The notes beneath the pieces were generated by a model. That model worked only from the letters and a program-made list of their open reading frames with translations. It was not told where the DNA came from and did not search any database. The position numbers and the translations under genes are program-made. From Siphonodentalium dalli (taxonomy: Eukaryota; Mollusca; Scaphopoda; Gadilida; Siphonodentaliidae), in NCBI GenBank assembly GCA_032622095.1, contig CP136066.1, forward strand, positions 198,204,816 to 198,268,815: a DNA stretch of 64,000 nt. The letters run 5' to 3'. Positions 35,700 through 50,944 of this stretch are shown piece after piece; the first letter of the stretch is position 1, and each line of letters opens with the position of its first letter.

Positions 35700-38600
35700 A
35701 TTCGCATAGCTAATAGTATTCACATGAGGAACTACTACTGATAAGATTTACGAATGGCTAATAATAGTCGCATGATTAACTACTGCTGATAAGAATTACG
35801 AATAGCCTATAGTAGTCACATGAGGAACTACTACTGATAAGATTTTACTGATAAGAATTACGAATAGCCTATTGTAGCCATACGAGGAACTACTACTGAT
35901 AAGAATTACGAATGGTTAATAATAGTCGCATGACCAACTACTACTGATAAGAATTACGAATAGCCTATTGTAGCCATACGAGGAACTACTACTGATAAGA
36001 ATTACGAATGGTTAATAATAGTCGCATGACCAACTACTACTGATAAGAATTACGAATAGCCTATAGTAGTCACACGAGGAACTACTACTGATAAGAATTA
36101 CGAATGGTTAATAATAGTCGCATGATCAGCTACTACTGATAAGAATTACGAATGGTTAATAATAGTCGCATGACCAACTACTACTGATAAGAATTACGAA
36201 TAGCCTATTGTAGCCATACGAGGAACTACTACTGATAAGAATTACGAATGGTTAATAATAGTCGCATGACCAACTACTACTGATAAGAATTACGAATAGC
36301 CTATTGTAGCCATACGAGGAACTACTACTGATAAGAATTACGAATGGTTAATAATAGTCGCATGACCAACTACTACTGATAAGAATTACGAATAGCCTAT
36401 AGTAGTCACACGAGGAACTACTACTGATAAGAATTACGAATGGTTAATAATAGTCGCATGATCAGCTACTACTGATAAGAATTACGAATGGTTAATAATA
36501 GTCGCATGACCAACTACTACTGATAAGAATTACGAATAGCCTATAGTAGTCACACGAGGAACTACTACTGATAAGATTTACGAATAGTCTATAGTAGTCA
36601 CATGATTAACTACTACTGATAAGAATTACGAATAGTCTATAGTAGTCGAATACTGAACTACTAGTCGCATAATGAAATACCACTGATCAAAATTACGAAT
36701 AGCTAATAGTAGTCGCATAAAGAACTAATACTGATATGGGTTACGATTAGCTAATAGTAGTCGCACGATGAACTACTTCTGATAAAAAAAATTCGAATAA
36801 CTAATAGTAGTCGCATAGTGAACTACTACTGATAAGAATTGCTAATAACAAAAATAGTAGTCGCATAATTAACTACTACTGATAAGAATTGCTAATAACC
36901 AATAGTAGTCGCATAATTAACTACTACTGATAAGAATTACGAATAGCCTATTGTAGTCACATGAGGAACTACTACTGATAAGATTTTACTGATAATAATT
37001 ACGAATAGCCTATTGTAGCCATACGAGGAACAACTACTGATAAGATTTACGAATGGTTAATAATAGTCGCATGACCAACTACTACTGATAAGAATTACGA
37101 ATAGCCTATAGTAGTCACATGATCAACTACTACTGATAAGAATTACGAATGGTTAATAATATTCGCATGATCAGCTACTACTGATAAGAATTACGAATAG
37201 CCTATAGTAGTCACATGATTAACTACTACTGATAAGATTTACGAATAGTCTATAGTAGTCGAATACTGAACTACTAGTCGCATAATGAAATACCACTGAT
37301 CAAAATTACGAATAGCTAATAGTAGTCGCATAAAGAACTAATACTGATATGGGTTACGATTAGCTAATAGTAGTCGCATGATGAACTACTTCTGATAAAA
37401 CAAATTCGAATAACTAATAGTAGTCGCATAGTGAACTACTACTGATAAGAATTGCTAATAACAAAAATAGTAGTCGCATAATTAACTACTACTGATAAGA
37501 ATTGCTAATAACCAATAGTAGTCGCATAATTAACTACTACTGATAATAATTACGAATAGCTTATAGTAGTTGCATAGTGAACTACTTCTGATAAGAATTA
37601 CGAATAGCTAACAGTAGTCGTATAATGAACAACTACTGATAAGAACTACGAATAGCTAACAATAGTCGCATAATGAACTACTACTGATAAGAATTACGAA
37701 TGGTTAATAATATTCGCATGACCAGGTACTACTGATAAGAATTACGAATAGCCTATTGTAGCCATACGAGGAACTACTACTGATAAGATTTACGAATGGT
37801 TAATAATATTCGCATGATCAGCTACTACTGATAAGAATTACGAATAGCCTATAGTAGTCACATGAGGAACTACTACTGATAAGATTTACGAATGGTTAAT
37901 AATATTCGCATGATCAGCTACTACTGATAAGAATTACGAATAGCCTATTGTAGCCATACGAGGAATTACTACTGATAAGAATTGCGAATGGTTAATAATA
38001 GTCGCATGACCAACTACTACTGATAAGAATTACGAATAGCCTATTGTAGCCATACGAGGAACTACTACTGATAAGAATTACGAATGGTTAATAATAGTCG
38101 CATGACCAACTACTACTGATAAGAATTACGAATAGCCTATTGTAGCCATACGAGGAACTACTACTGATAAGAATTACGAATGGTTAATAATAGTCGCATG
38201 ACCAACTACTACTGATAAGAATTACGAATAGCCTATTGTAGCCATACGAGGAACTACTACTGATAAGAATTACGAATGGTTAATAATAGTCGCATGACCA
38301 ACTACTGCTGATAATAATTACGAATAGCCTATTGTAGCCATGCGAGGAACTACTACTGATAAGAATTACGAATGGTTAATAATAGTCGCATGACCAACTA
38401 CTACTGATAAGAATTACGAATAGCCTATTGTAGCCATACGAGGAACTACTACTGATAAGAATTACGAATGGTTAATAATAGTCGCATGACCAACTACTAC
38501 TGATAAGAATTACGAATAGCCTATTGTAGCCATACGAGGAACTACTACTGATAAGAATTACGAATGGTTAATAATAGTCGCATGACCAACTACTACTGAT

Positions 38601-40011
38601 AAGTATTACGAATAGCCTATTGTAGCCATGCGAGGAACTACTACTGATAAGAATTGCGAATGGTTAATAATAGTCGCATGACCAACAACTACTGATAATA
38701 ATTACGAATAGCCTATTGTAGCCATACGAGGAACTACTACTGATAAGAATTACGAATGGTTAATAATAATTACGAATAGCCTATTGTAGCCATGCGAGGA
38801 GCTACTACTGATAAGATTTACGAATAGCCTATAGTAGTCACATGAGGAACTAGTACTGATAAGAATTACGAATGGTTAATAATAGTCGCATGACCAACTA
38901 CTACTGATAAGAATTACGAATAGCCTATTGTAGCCATACGAGGAACTACTACTGATAAGAATTACGAATGGTTAATAATAGTCACATGACCAACTACTAC
39001 TGATAAGAATTACGAATAGCCTATTGTAGCCATACGAGGAACTACTACTGATAAGAATTACGAATGGTTAATAATAGTCGCATGACCAACTACTACTGAT
39101 AAGAATTACGAATAGCCTATTGTAGCCATACGAGGAACTACTACTGATAAGAATTACGAATGGTTAATAATAGTCGCATGGCCAACTACTACTGATAAGA
39201 ATTACGAATAGCCTATTGTAGCCATACGAGGAACTACTACTGATAAGAATTACGAATGGTTAATAATAATTACGAATAGCCTATTGTAGCCATGCGAGGA
39301 GCTACTACTGATAAGATTTACGAATGGTTAATAATAATTACGAATAGTCTATAGTAGTCACATGAGGAACTACTACTGATAAGATTTACGAATGGTTAAT
39401 AAGAATTACGAATAGTTTATAGTAGCCATGCGAGGAACTACTACTGATAAGAATTACGAATGGTTAATAATAGTCGCATGACCAAATACTACTGATAAGA
39501 ATTACGAATAGCCTATAGTAGTCACACGAGGAACTACTACTGATAAGAATTACGAATGGTTAATAATAGTCGCATGACCAACTACTACTGATAAGAATTA
39601 CGAATAGCCTATAGTAGCCATACGAGGAACTACTACTGATAAGAATTACGAATAGCCTATAGTAGTCACACGAGGAACTACTACTGATAAGAATTACGAA
39701 TGGTTAATAATAGTCGCATGACCAACTACTACTGATAAGAATTACGAATAGCCTATAGTAGCCATACGAGGAACTACTACTGATAAGAATTACGAATGGT
39801 TAATAATAGTCGCATGACCAACTACTACTGATAAGAATTACGAATAGCCTATAGTAGCCATACGAGGAACTACTACTGATAAGAATTACGAATAGCCTAT
39901 AGTAGTCACATGAGGAACTACTACTGATAATAATTACGAATAGCCTATAGTAGTCACATGAGGAACTACTACTGATCATAATTACGAATAGCCTATAGTA
40001 GTCACACGAGG

Positions 40012-43000
40012 AACTACTACTGATAAGAATTACGAATAGCCTATAGTAGTCACATGAGGAACTACTACTGATAAGAATTACGAATAGTTAATAATATTCG
40101 CATGATCAGTTACTACTGATAAGAATTACGAGTAATAGCCTATAATAGTCACATGAGGAACTACTACTGATAAGAATTACGAATAGCCTATAGTAGTCAC
40201 ATGAGGAACTACTACTGATAAGAATTACGAATAGCCTATAATAGTCACATGAGGAACTACTACTGATAATAATTACGAATAGCCTATAGTAGTCACATGA
40301 GGAACTACTACTGATAAGAATTACGAATGGTTAATAATAGCCTATAATAGTCACATGAGGAACTACTACTGATAAGAATTACGAATAGCCTATAGTAGTC
40401 ACATGAGGAACTACTACTGATAAGAATTACGAATAATAGCCTATAATAGTCACATGAGGAACTACTACTGATAAGAATTACGAATAGCCTATAGTAGTCA
40501 CATGAGGAACTACTACTGATAAGAATTACGAATAGCCTATAATAGTCACATGAGGAACTACTACTGATAATAATTACGAATAGCCTATAGTAGTCACATG
40601 AGGAACTACTACTGATAAGAATTACGAATGGTTAATAATAGCCTATAATAGTCACATGAGGAACTACTACTGATAAGAATTACGAATAGCCTATAGTAGT
40701 CACATGAGGAACTACTACTGATAAGAATTACGAATAGCCTATAATAGTCACATGAGGAACTACTACTGATAAGAATTACGAATAGCCTATAGTAGTCACA
40801 TGAGGAACTACTACTGATAATAATTACGAATAGCCTATAGTAGTCACACGAGGAACTACTACTGATAATAATTACGAATAGCCTATAGTAGTCACATGAG
40901 GAACTACTTCTGATAAGAATTACGAATAATAGCCTATAGTAGTCACATGCGGAACTACTACAGATAATAATTACGAATAGCCTATAGTAGCCATACGAGG
41001 AACTACTACTGATAATAATTACGAATAGCCTATAGTAGTCACATGAGGAACTACTACTGATAATAATTACGAATAGCCTATAGTAGTCACATGAGGAACT
41101 ACTACTGATAATAATTACGAATAGCCTATAGTAGTCACATGAGGAACTACTGCTGATAATAATTACGAATAGCCTATAGTAGTCACATGAGGAACTACTA
41201 CTGATAATAATTACGAATAATAGCCTATAGTAGTCACATGAGGAACTACTACTGATAATAATTACGAATAATAGCCTATAGTAGTCACATGAGGAACTAC
41301 TACTGATAATAATTACGAATAGCCTATAGTAGTCACATGAGGAACTACTACTGATAATAATTACGAATAGCCTATAGTAGTCACATGAGGAACTACTACT
41401 GATAATAATTACGAATAATAACCTATAATAGTCACATGAGGAACTACTACTGATAAGAATTACGAATAGCCTATAGTAGTCACATGAGGAACTACTACTG
41501 ATAAGAATTACGAATAGCCTATAGTAGTCACACGAGGAACTACTACTGATAATAATTACGAATAGCCTATAGTAGTCACATGAGGAACTACTACTGATAA
41601 TAATTACGAATAATAGCCTATAGTAGTCACATGAGGAACTACTACTGATAATAATTACGAATAATAGCCTATAGTAGTCACATGAGGAACTACTACTGAT
41701 AATAATTACGAATAGCCTATAGTAGTCACATGAGGAACTACTACTGATAAGAATTACGAATAATAGCCTATAATAGTCACATGAGGAACTACTACTGATA
41801 ATAATTACGAATAGCCTATAGTAGTCACATGAGGAACTAGTACTGATAATAATTACGAATAATAGCCTATAGTAGTCACATGGGGAACTACTACTGATAA
41901 TAATTACGAATAATAGCCTATATTAGTCACATGGGGAACTACTACTGATAAGAATTACGAATAATAGCCTATAGTAGTCACATGAGGAACTACTACTGAT
42001 AATAATTACGAATAGCCTATAGTAGTCACATGAGGAACTACTACTGATAAGAATTACGAATAATAGCCTATAATAGTGACATGAGGAACTACTACTGATA
42101 ATAATTACGAATAGCCTATAGTAGTCACATGAGGAACTAGTACTGATAATAATTACGAATAATAGCCTATAGTAGTCACATGAGGAACTACTACTGATAA
42201 TAATTACGAATAATAGCCTATAGTAGTCACATGAGGAACTACTACTGATAATAATTACGAATAGCCTATAATAGTCACATGAGGAACTACTACTGATAAG
42301 AATTACGAATAATAGCCTATAATAGTCACATGAGGAACTACTACTGATAATAATTACGAATAATAGCCTATAGTAGTTACATGAGGAACTACTACTGATA
42401 ATAATTACGAATAGCCTATAGTAGTCACATGAGGAACTACTACTGATAATAATTACGAATAGCCTATAGTAGTCACATGAGGAACTACTACTGATAAGAA
42501 TTACGAATAGCCTATAGTAGTCACATTAGGAACTACTACTGATAAGAATTACGAATAGCCTATAGTAGTCACATTAGGAACTACTACTGATAAGAATTAC
42601 GAATAGCCTATAGTAGTCACATGAGGAACTACTACTGATAATAATTACGAATAATAGCCTATAGTAGTCACATGAGGAACTACTACTGATAATAATTACG
42701 AATAGCCTATAGTAGTCACATTAGGAACTACTACTGATAAGAATTACGAATAGCCTATAGTAGTCACACGAGGAACTACTACTGATAATAATTACGAATA
42801 ATAGCCTATAGTAGTCACATGAGGAACTACTTCTGATAAGAATTACGAATAATAGCCTATAGTAGTCACATGAGGAACTACTACTGATAAGAATTACGAA
42901 TAATAGCCTATAGTAGTCACATGAGGAACTACTACTGATAAGATTTACGAATAGTCTATAGTAGTCGAATACTGAACTACTAGTCGCATAATGAAATACC

Positions 43001-46000
43001 ACTGATCAAAATTACGAATAGCTAATAGTAGTCGCATAAAGAACTAATACTGATATGGATTACGATTAGCTAATAGTAGTCGCATGATGAACTACTTCTG
43101 ATAAAAAAAATTCGAATAACTAATAGTAGTCGCATAGTGATCTACTACTGATAAGAATTGCTAATAACAAAAATAGTAGTCGCATAATTAACTACTACTG
43201 ATAAGAATTGCTAATAACCAATAGTAGTCGCATAATTAACTACTACTGATAAGAATTACGAATAGCCTATTGTAGCCATACGAGGAACTACTACTAATAA
43301 GATTTACGAATGGCTAATAATAGTCGCATGATTAACTACTGCTGATTAGAATTACGAATAGCCTATAGTAGTCACATGAGGAACTACTACTGATAAGATT
43401 TTACTGATAATAATTACGAATAGCCTATTGTAGCCATACGAGGAACTACTACTGATAAGATTTACGAATGGTTAATAATAGTCGCATGACCAACTACTAC
43501 TGATAAGAATTACGAATAGCCTATAGTAGTCACATGAGGAACTACTACTGATAAGAATTACGAATAGTTAATAATATTCGCATGATCAGTTACTACTGAT
43601 AAGAATTACGAGTAATAGCCTATAATAGTCACATGAGGAACTACTACTGATAAGAATTACGAATAGCCTATAGTAGTCACATGAGGAACTACTACTGATA
43701 AGAATTACGAATAGCCTATAATAGTCACATGAGGAACTACTACTGATAATAATTACGAATAGCCTATAGTAGTCACATGAGGAACTACTACTAATAAGAA
43801 TTACGAATGGTTAATAATAGCCTATAATAGTCACATGAGGAACTACTACTGATAAGAATTACGAATAGCCTATAGTAGTCACATGAGGAACTACTACTGA
43901 TAAGAATTACGAATAATAGCCTATAATAGTCACATGAGGAACTACTACTGATAAGAATTACGAATAGCCTATAGTAGTCACATGAGGAACTACTACTGAT
44001 AAGAATTACGAATAGCCTATAATAGTCACATGAGGAACTACTACTGATAATAATTACGAATAGCCTATAGTAGTCACATGAGGAACTACTACTGATAAGA
44101 ATTACGAATGGTTAATAATAGCCTATAATAGTCACATGAGGAACTACTACTGATAAGAATTACGAATAGCCTATAGTAGTCACATGAGGAACTACTACTG
44201 ATAAGAATTACGAATAGCCTATAATAGTCACATGAGGAACTACTACTGATAAGAATTACGAATAGCCTATAGTAGTCACATGAGGAACTACTACTGATAA
44301 TAATTACGAATAGCCTATAGTAGTCACACGAGGAACTACTACTGATAATAATTACGAATAGCCTATAGTAGTCACATGAGGAACTACTTCTGATAAGAAT
44401 TACGAATAATAGCATATAGTAGTCACATGCGGAACTACTACAGATAATAATTACGAATAGCCTATAGTAGCCATACGAGGAACTACTACTGATAATAATT
44501 ACGAATAGCCTATAGTAGTCACATGAGGAACTACTACTGATAATAATTACGAATAGCCTATAGTAGTCACATGAGGAACTACTACTGATAATAATTACGA
44601 ATAGCCTATAGTAGTCACATGAGGAACTACTGCTGATAATAATTACGAATAGCCTATAGTAGTCACATGAGGAACTACTACTGATAATAATTACGAATAA
44701 TAGCCTATAGTAGTCACATGAGGAACTACTACTGATAATAATTACGAATAATAGCCTATAGTAGTCACATGAGGAACTACTACTGATAATAATTACGAAT
44801 AGCCTATAGTAGTCACATGAGGAACTACTACTGATAATAATTACGAATAGCCTATAGTAGTCACATGAGGAACTACTACTGATAATAATTACGAATAATA
44901 ACCTATAATAGTCACATGAGGAACTACTACTGATAAGAATTACGAATAGCCTATAGTAGTCACATGAGGAACTACTACTGATAAGAATTACGAATAGCCT
45001 ATAGTAGTCACACGAGGAACTACTACTGATAATAATTACGAATAGCCTATAGTAGTCACATGAGGAACTACTACTGATAATAATTACGAATAATAGCCTA
45101 TAGTAGTCACATGAGGAACTACTACTGATAATAATTACGAATAATAGCCTATAGTAGTCACATGAGGAACTACTACTGATAATAATTACGAATAGCCTAT
45201 AGTAGTCACATGAGGAACTACTACTGATAAGAATTACGAATAATAGCCTATAATAGTCACATGAGGAACTACTACTGATAATAATTACGAATAGCCTATA
45301 GTAGTCACATGAGGAACTAGTACTGATAATAATTACGAATAATAGCCTATAGTAGTCACATGGGGAACTACTACTGATAATAATTACGAATAATAGCCTA
45401 TATTAGTCACATGGGGAACTACTACTGATAAGAATTACGAATAATAGCCTATAGTAGTCACATGAGGAACTACTACTGATAATAATTACGAATAGCCTAT
45501 AGTAGTCACATGAGGAACTACTACTGATAAGAATTACGAATAATAGCCTATAATAGTGACATGAGGAACTACTACTGATAATAATTACGAATAGCCTATA
45601 GTAGTCACATGAGGAACTAGTACTGATAATAATTACGAATAATAGCCTATAGTAGTCACATGAGGAACTACTACTGATAATAATTACGAATAATAGCCTA
45701 TAGTAGTCACATGAGGAACTACTACTGATAATAATTACGAATAGCCTATAATAGTCACATGAGGAACTACTACTGATAAGAATTACGAATAATAGCCTAT
45801 AATAGTCACATGAGGAACTACTACTGATAATAATTACGAATAATAGCCTATAGTAGTTACATGAGGAACTACTACTGATAATAATTACGAATAGCCTATA
45901 GTAGTCACATGAGGAACTACTACTGATAATAATTACGAATAGCCTATAGTAGTCACATGAGGAACTACTACTGATAAGAATTACGAATAGCCTATAGTAG

Positions 46001-47036
46001 TCACATTAGGAACTACTACTGATAAGAATTACGAATAGCCTATAGTAGTCACATTAGGAACTACTACTGATAAGAATTACGAATAGCCTATAGTAGTCAC
46101 ATGAGGAACTACTACTGATAATAATTACGAATAATAGCCTATAGTAGTCACATGAGGAACTACTACTGATAATAATTACGAATAGCCTATAGTAGTCACA
46201 TTAGGAACTACTACTGATAAGAATTACGAATAGCCTATAGTAGTCACACGAGGAACTACTACTGATAATAATTACGAATAATAGCCTATAGTAGTCACAT
46301 GAGGAACTACTTCTGATAAGAATTACGAATAATAGCCTATAGTAGTCACATGAGGAACTACTACTGATAAGAATTACGAATAATAGCCTATAGTAGTCAC
46401 ATGAGGAACTACTACTGATAAGATTTACGAATAGTCTATAGTAGTCGAATACTGAACTACTAGTCGCATAATGAAATACCACTGATCAAAATTACGAATA
46501 GCTAATAGTAGTCGCATAAAGAACTAATACTGATATGGATTACGATTAGCTAATAGTAGTCGCATGATGAACTACTTCTGATAAAAAAAATTCGAATAAC
46601 TAATAGTAGTCGCATAGTGATCTACTACTGATAAGAATTGCTAATAACAAAAATAGTAGTCGCATAATTAACTACTACTGATAAGAATTGCTAATAACCA
46701 ATAGTAGTCGCATAATTAACTACTACTGATAAGAATTACGAATAGCCTATTGTAGCCATACGAGGAACTACTACTAATAAGATTTACGAATGGCTAATAA
46801 TAGTCGCATGATTAACTACTGCTGATTAGAATTACGAATAGCCTATAGTAGTCACATGAGGAACTACTACTGATAAGATTTTACTGATAATAATTACGAA
46901 TAGCCTATTGTAGCCATACGAGGAACTACTACTGATAAGATTTACGAATGGTTAATAATAGTCGCATGACCAACTACTACTGATAAGAATTACGAATAGC
47001 CTATAGTAGTCACATGAGGAACTACTACTGATAAGA
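40012..47036 (+). repeat. Tandem duplication of a 3,480 bp higher-order unit in the satellite
   Basis: Sequence from 40012 recurs at 43492 (shift 3,480) and stays aligned to 43556/47036. In reading it I noticed only isolated differences, such as 40312/43792 and 40934/44414. Both borders are abrupt, inside monomers. Confidence 0.92.
42945..43250 (+). repeat. Variant block inside the satellite (one of six)
   Basis: A series of diverged monomers (GTCGAATACTGAACTACTAG, CTGATATGGATTACGATTAG, TTCTGATAAAAAAAATTCG, GCTAATAACAAAAATAGTAG) copied as a unit. Also near 36,620-36,930, 37,245-37,530 and 46,425-46,730, and in part at 47,115-47,330 and 47,810-48,035. Confidence 0.9.
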
Positions 47037-48606
47037 TTTTACTGATAATAATTACGAATAGCCTATTGTAGCCATACGAGGAACTACTACTGATAAGATT
47101 TACGAATGGTTAATAGTAGTCGCATAAAGAACTAATACTGATATGGATTACAATTAGCTAATAGTAGTCGCATGATGAACTACTTCTGATAAAAAAAAAT
47201 CGAATAACTAATAGTAGTCGCATAGTGAACTACTACTGATAATAATTGCTAATAACAAAAATAGTAGTCGCATAATTAACTACTACTGATAAGAATTGCT
47301 AATAACCAATAGTAGTCGCATAATTAACTACTACTGAGAAGAATTACGAATAGCCTATTGTAGCCATACGAGGAACTACTACTAATAAGATTTACGAATG
47401 GCTAATAATAGTCGCATGATTAACTACTGCTGATTAGAATTGCGAATAGCCTATAGTAGTCACATGAGGAACTACTACTGATAAGATTTTACTGATAATA
47501 ATTACGAATAGCCTATTATAGCCATACGAGGAACTACTACTGATAAGATTTACGAATGGTTAATAATAGTCGCATGACCAACTACTACTGATAATAATTA
47601 CGAATAGCCTATAGTAGTCACATGAGGAACTACTACTGATAAGATTTTACTGATAATAATTACGAATAGCCTATTGTAGCCATACGAGGAACTACTACTG
47701 ATAAGATTTACGAATGGTTAATAATAGTCGCATGACCAACTACTACTGATAAGAATTACGAATAGCCTATTGTAGCCATACGAGGAACTACTACTGATAA
47801 GAATTACGAATAGCTAATAGTAGTCGCATAAAGAACTAATACTGATATGGATTACAATTAGCTAATAGTAGTCGCATGATGAACTACTTCTGATAAAAAA
47901 AATTCGAATAACTAATAGTAGTCGCATAGTGAACTACTACTGATAAGAATTGCTAATAACAAAAATAGTAGTCGCATAATTAACTACTACTGATAAGAAT
48001 TGCTAATAACCAATAGTAGTCGCATAATTAACTACTACTGATAAGAATTACGAATAGCTTATAGTAGTTGCATAGTGAACTACTACTGATAAGAATTACG
48101 AATAGCTAACAGTAGTCGCATAATGAACAACTACTGATAAGAACTACGAATAGCTAACAATAGTCGCATAATGAACTACTACTGATAATAATTACGAATA
48201 GCTAATATATAGCAGTCCCTTGATGAACTACTACTGATAAGAATTACGAATAGCTAATATATAGCAGTCGCATAATGAACTACTACTGATAAGAACTACG
48301 AATAGCTTATAGTAGTCGCATAATGAACTACTACTGACAAGAATTACGTATAGCTAACAGTAGTCGCATAATGAACAAATACTGATAAGAATTACGAATA
48401 GCTAATATATAGCAGTCCCATGATGAACTACTACTGATAAGAACTACGAATAGCTAACAATAGTCGCATAATGAACTACTACTGATAAGAATTACGAATA
48501 GCTAATATATAGCAGTCGCATAATGAACTACTACTGATAAGAATTACGTATAGCTAATATATAGCAGTCGCATAATGAACTACTACTGATAAGAACTACG
48601 AATAGC

Positions 48607-49919
48607 TTTCCGCAGAATTGACAACTATGAGTACGTTTGTGAGAATAAAGTGTCGTTCAAACTTCTTGTCACTCGCATTAAGGTGATATGGTTCTATCGT
48701 GATTTTTGTTGAACTTAGTTTAGTTTTTATCAGGTCTTAGTCAGGGCTTTCGCAAAATTTCAGGAAGTTTCAATCAAGGAATGGTTAACGTGGCGTCTCT
48801 GATACCAGTTTCCCCACCCTCATAGGAATCTTACGTCATTACTAGTGTACCCTGCATGCATGCTGATTATTATGTCCTTCCATTTATAGTAAACTGGAAA
48901 TCTTTCTGAACACTTACAAGTACATCTGCATATTACACCTTTCTATTATAAATGGATTATCCCAATCAGTTACAAAGTGTACATCGGAGTGGCGCATTAT
49001 TGATATGCATGGTTGTACATGTATATAAACAGACGACAAAAATTAAAAGTATAGAAGAAGTCCTATTTATAGAGGGAAATGTTTAGATTATAAGTTCAAC
49101 AAACGACCCATAGGATCGCGATAACTACTCGTCAACGATGCTTTGGCATAGAAGCTTTGTGTGACCCACATATGTTAGTATAAATGGGGGATGATGACAT
49201 TTATAATATTTTTTTCATGCTGAAATTTCCGATTGTTGTATTTAAGGCATACAATTTCCGACGGTTTGGGAAGGATTGTGACACACACCAAAACCACCCG
49301 GTGCCGCTATTCTGGCTGGTGTAATTAATCCACTATCCGGTGCCATCCGCATGCCACTATTCCGATCCGCTGTTGTAATCCAGTATTCGGTGGCGCTATT
49401 CCGGCTGTAATTCTCCTCTCATATATTCCGATATAACTACACTTACGAGATTGGTTCGATAAAAACTGAATTTTATCACCACGAAAAGTACGACATTGAT
49501 TACACGATTGTTAATCATCGTATTCATATAACTCCGTATATACAGAACCCACCGATTCCACAAAAAGAACAATTGGGAATAATTGCATAGACAATGACGC
49601 GAGGGTACTCAAACCCAAGAAGTTGGTTACTATTGGAATAAGTTTGTTGGCAACCTAGTAATGTTGAATTATCGGATTTGCGATAATAATTTCATGCGTT
49701 ATGTATCAATGAGACATTTGAGAATACAGATCGACAGAAGTACAATTCAGTGTGGAAAATCCATGCATAAAGAGAACCGAATTTATCGACGAGTGGGCGT
49801 AAATATTGCACGATCGTCCCGAAATTGGATCGAAAACGCATACAATTTCATATGATTGTAATTTCTGTTCATATATAGGTCACTTACTGATTTTAATCAT
49901 TCAAGAGAGAGTGACCTGA
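48607..49919. other. Spacer with family C fragment, dispersed repeat and a small minisatellite
   Basis: 48747-48793 is the inverse of a family C left end (TTTCGCAAAATTTCAGGAAG). 48930-49110 resembles 20990-21205. 49283-49420 has three diverged copies of CCGGTGCCGCTATTC-GCTG with TGTAATCCA. The 64-codon frame at 49661-49855 has no recognised domain. Confidence 0.55.
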
Positions 49920-50079
49920 TACACTCTTAACCCTTTACCCAACAAACCGGCCAAAACCGGCCAAATAAAGCTTCAACAGCCTAAAATATCTTGGGTCTGT
50001 CTCAATAAAACCATACAAATATGGATAGCATTGGAACCGGCTCATTGACCACATTGTGATGGTTATAGTTATGCCCTGT

Positions 50080-50148
50080 GCCAATGCATTCTCTTATATA
50101 TGCGAGTCGACCATAGGTCGCCTCGCATATATAAGAGAATGCATTGGC
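50080..50148. repeat. 69 bp palindrome module
   Basis: Consensus form. Confidence 0.95.
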
Positions 50149-50215
50149 CTAAAAAAACACTCTTTACCATTTTTTCTTACATTCTTTAACAATTTTATAA
50201 TTTTTAATGTGTTAA

Positions 50216-50284
50216 GCCAATGCATTCTCTTATATATGCGAGGCGACCTATGGTCGACTCGCATATATAAGAGAATGCATTGGC
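50216..50284. repeat. 69 bp palindrome module, inverted partner
   Basis: Opposite orientation, followed by ACAGGG. Confidence 0.95.
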
Positions 50285-50944
50285 ACAGGGCCGTTCTGTT
50301 GGGTAAAGGGTTAAAACAAATGTTTATAAATTTGGCACACTATGTTTTAATTTGGTCTTAAACAAAATTGTGTAGAAATGACACATGACATAGAAGCTAC
50401 CATATTCAAAATCTGGCAGCAGCTTTAAAACTTTGTGCTATACTGTGTTTGTGTCAAAACAGAACAGCACATACGTGTGTAGCATACAGTTTTAAAGTAG
50501 AAATGACACATGACATATGTGTCGGTGGAATTTTCTAAAGATAGAATATGAGTGAATATTATATAAATTTAGTTAGTAGATGAGATATGTTATATTTGAG
50601 ACACAAACCTCGTAAAAACCTAACATATTCAAAATCTGGCACAGCTTTAAAACATCGTGCTACACTGTGTTTGTGTCAAAACTGAACAGCACATACGTGT
50701 GTAGTATAACGTTTTAAAGTTACTGCCACATTTTTAATATGGTAGATTTTTTTTTAGCGAGGTTTATCTCTTAAATAGAACATATCTCATCTACTAACTA
50801 TAATATACTCACATAGTCACTCATATTCAATGTTGAGAAAATTCCACAGACACATATGTCATGTGTCATTTCTACACAAGTTTGTTTTAGATCAAAATTA
50901 AAACATAATGCGTAGAATTTATACACATTTGTTCTAAGAGTGTA

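Larger units (their letters stand above)
35700..48606 (+). repeat. 12.9 kb satellite of 48 bp monomers with higher-order structure
   Basis: Unit of about 48 bp built from GAACTACTACTGATAAGAAT, TACGAATAGCCTATAGTAGT and CACATGAG, roughly 270 copies. Three organisational forms are seen. Alternating A/B monomers form 96 bp dimers (about 35.9-39.8 kb). Pure 48 bp and 51 bp (GAATAATAGCC) monomers fill about 39.9-42.9 kb. A distinct block of about 300 bp is repeated six times. ACTACTA and TAGTAGT make every monomer a weak hairpin. Frames of 93-108 codons inside are by-products of the periodicity. Confidence 0.98.
49931..50310. mobile_element. Palindromic MITE family A, copy 4, nested in element K
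   Basis: Ends CCCTTTACCCAACA and its inverse, TTAA on both sides (49927-49930, 50311-50314). Removing it with one TTAA restores ACACTCTTAAAACAAATG, which mirrors the right arm of K (ACACTCTTAGAACAAATG). Palindromes at 50080-50148 and 50216-50284. Confidence 0.95.
49920..50944. mobile_element. Foldback element K, interrupted by a family A MITE
   Basis: Long inverted arms: TACACTCTTA, AACAAATGT-TATAAATT, TATGTTTTAATTT and GTGTAGAAATGACACATGAC on the left are repeated inverted at about 50770-50944. The middle holds a duplicated block (TTCAAAATCTGGCA-CAGCTTTAAAAC, then GCACATACGTGTGTAG). Family A copy 4 sits inside the left arm. Confidence 0.85.

Noticed and set aside
42721-46482. Minus-strand frames of 93-108 codons rich in SSSSSCDYYRL
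   Set aside because: They are read from satellite monomers whose 48 and 51 bp periods keep one frame open; two are identical only because of the 3,480 bp duplication.
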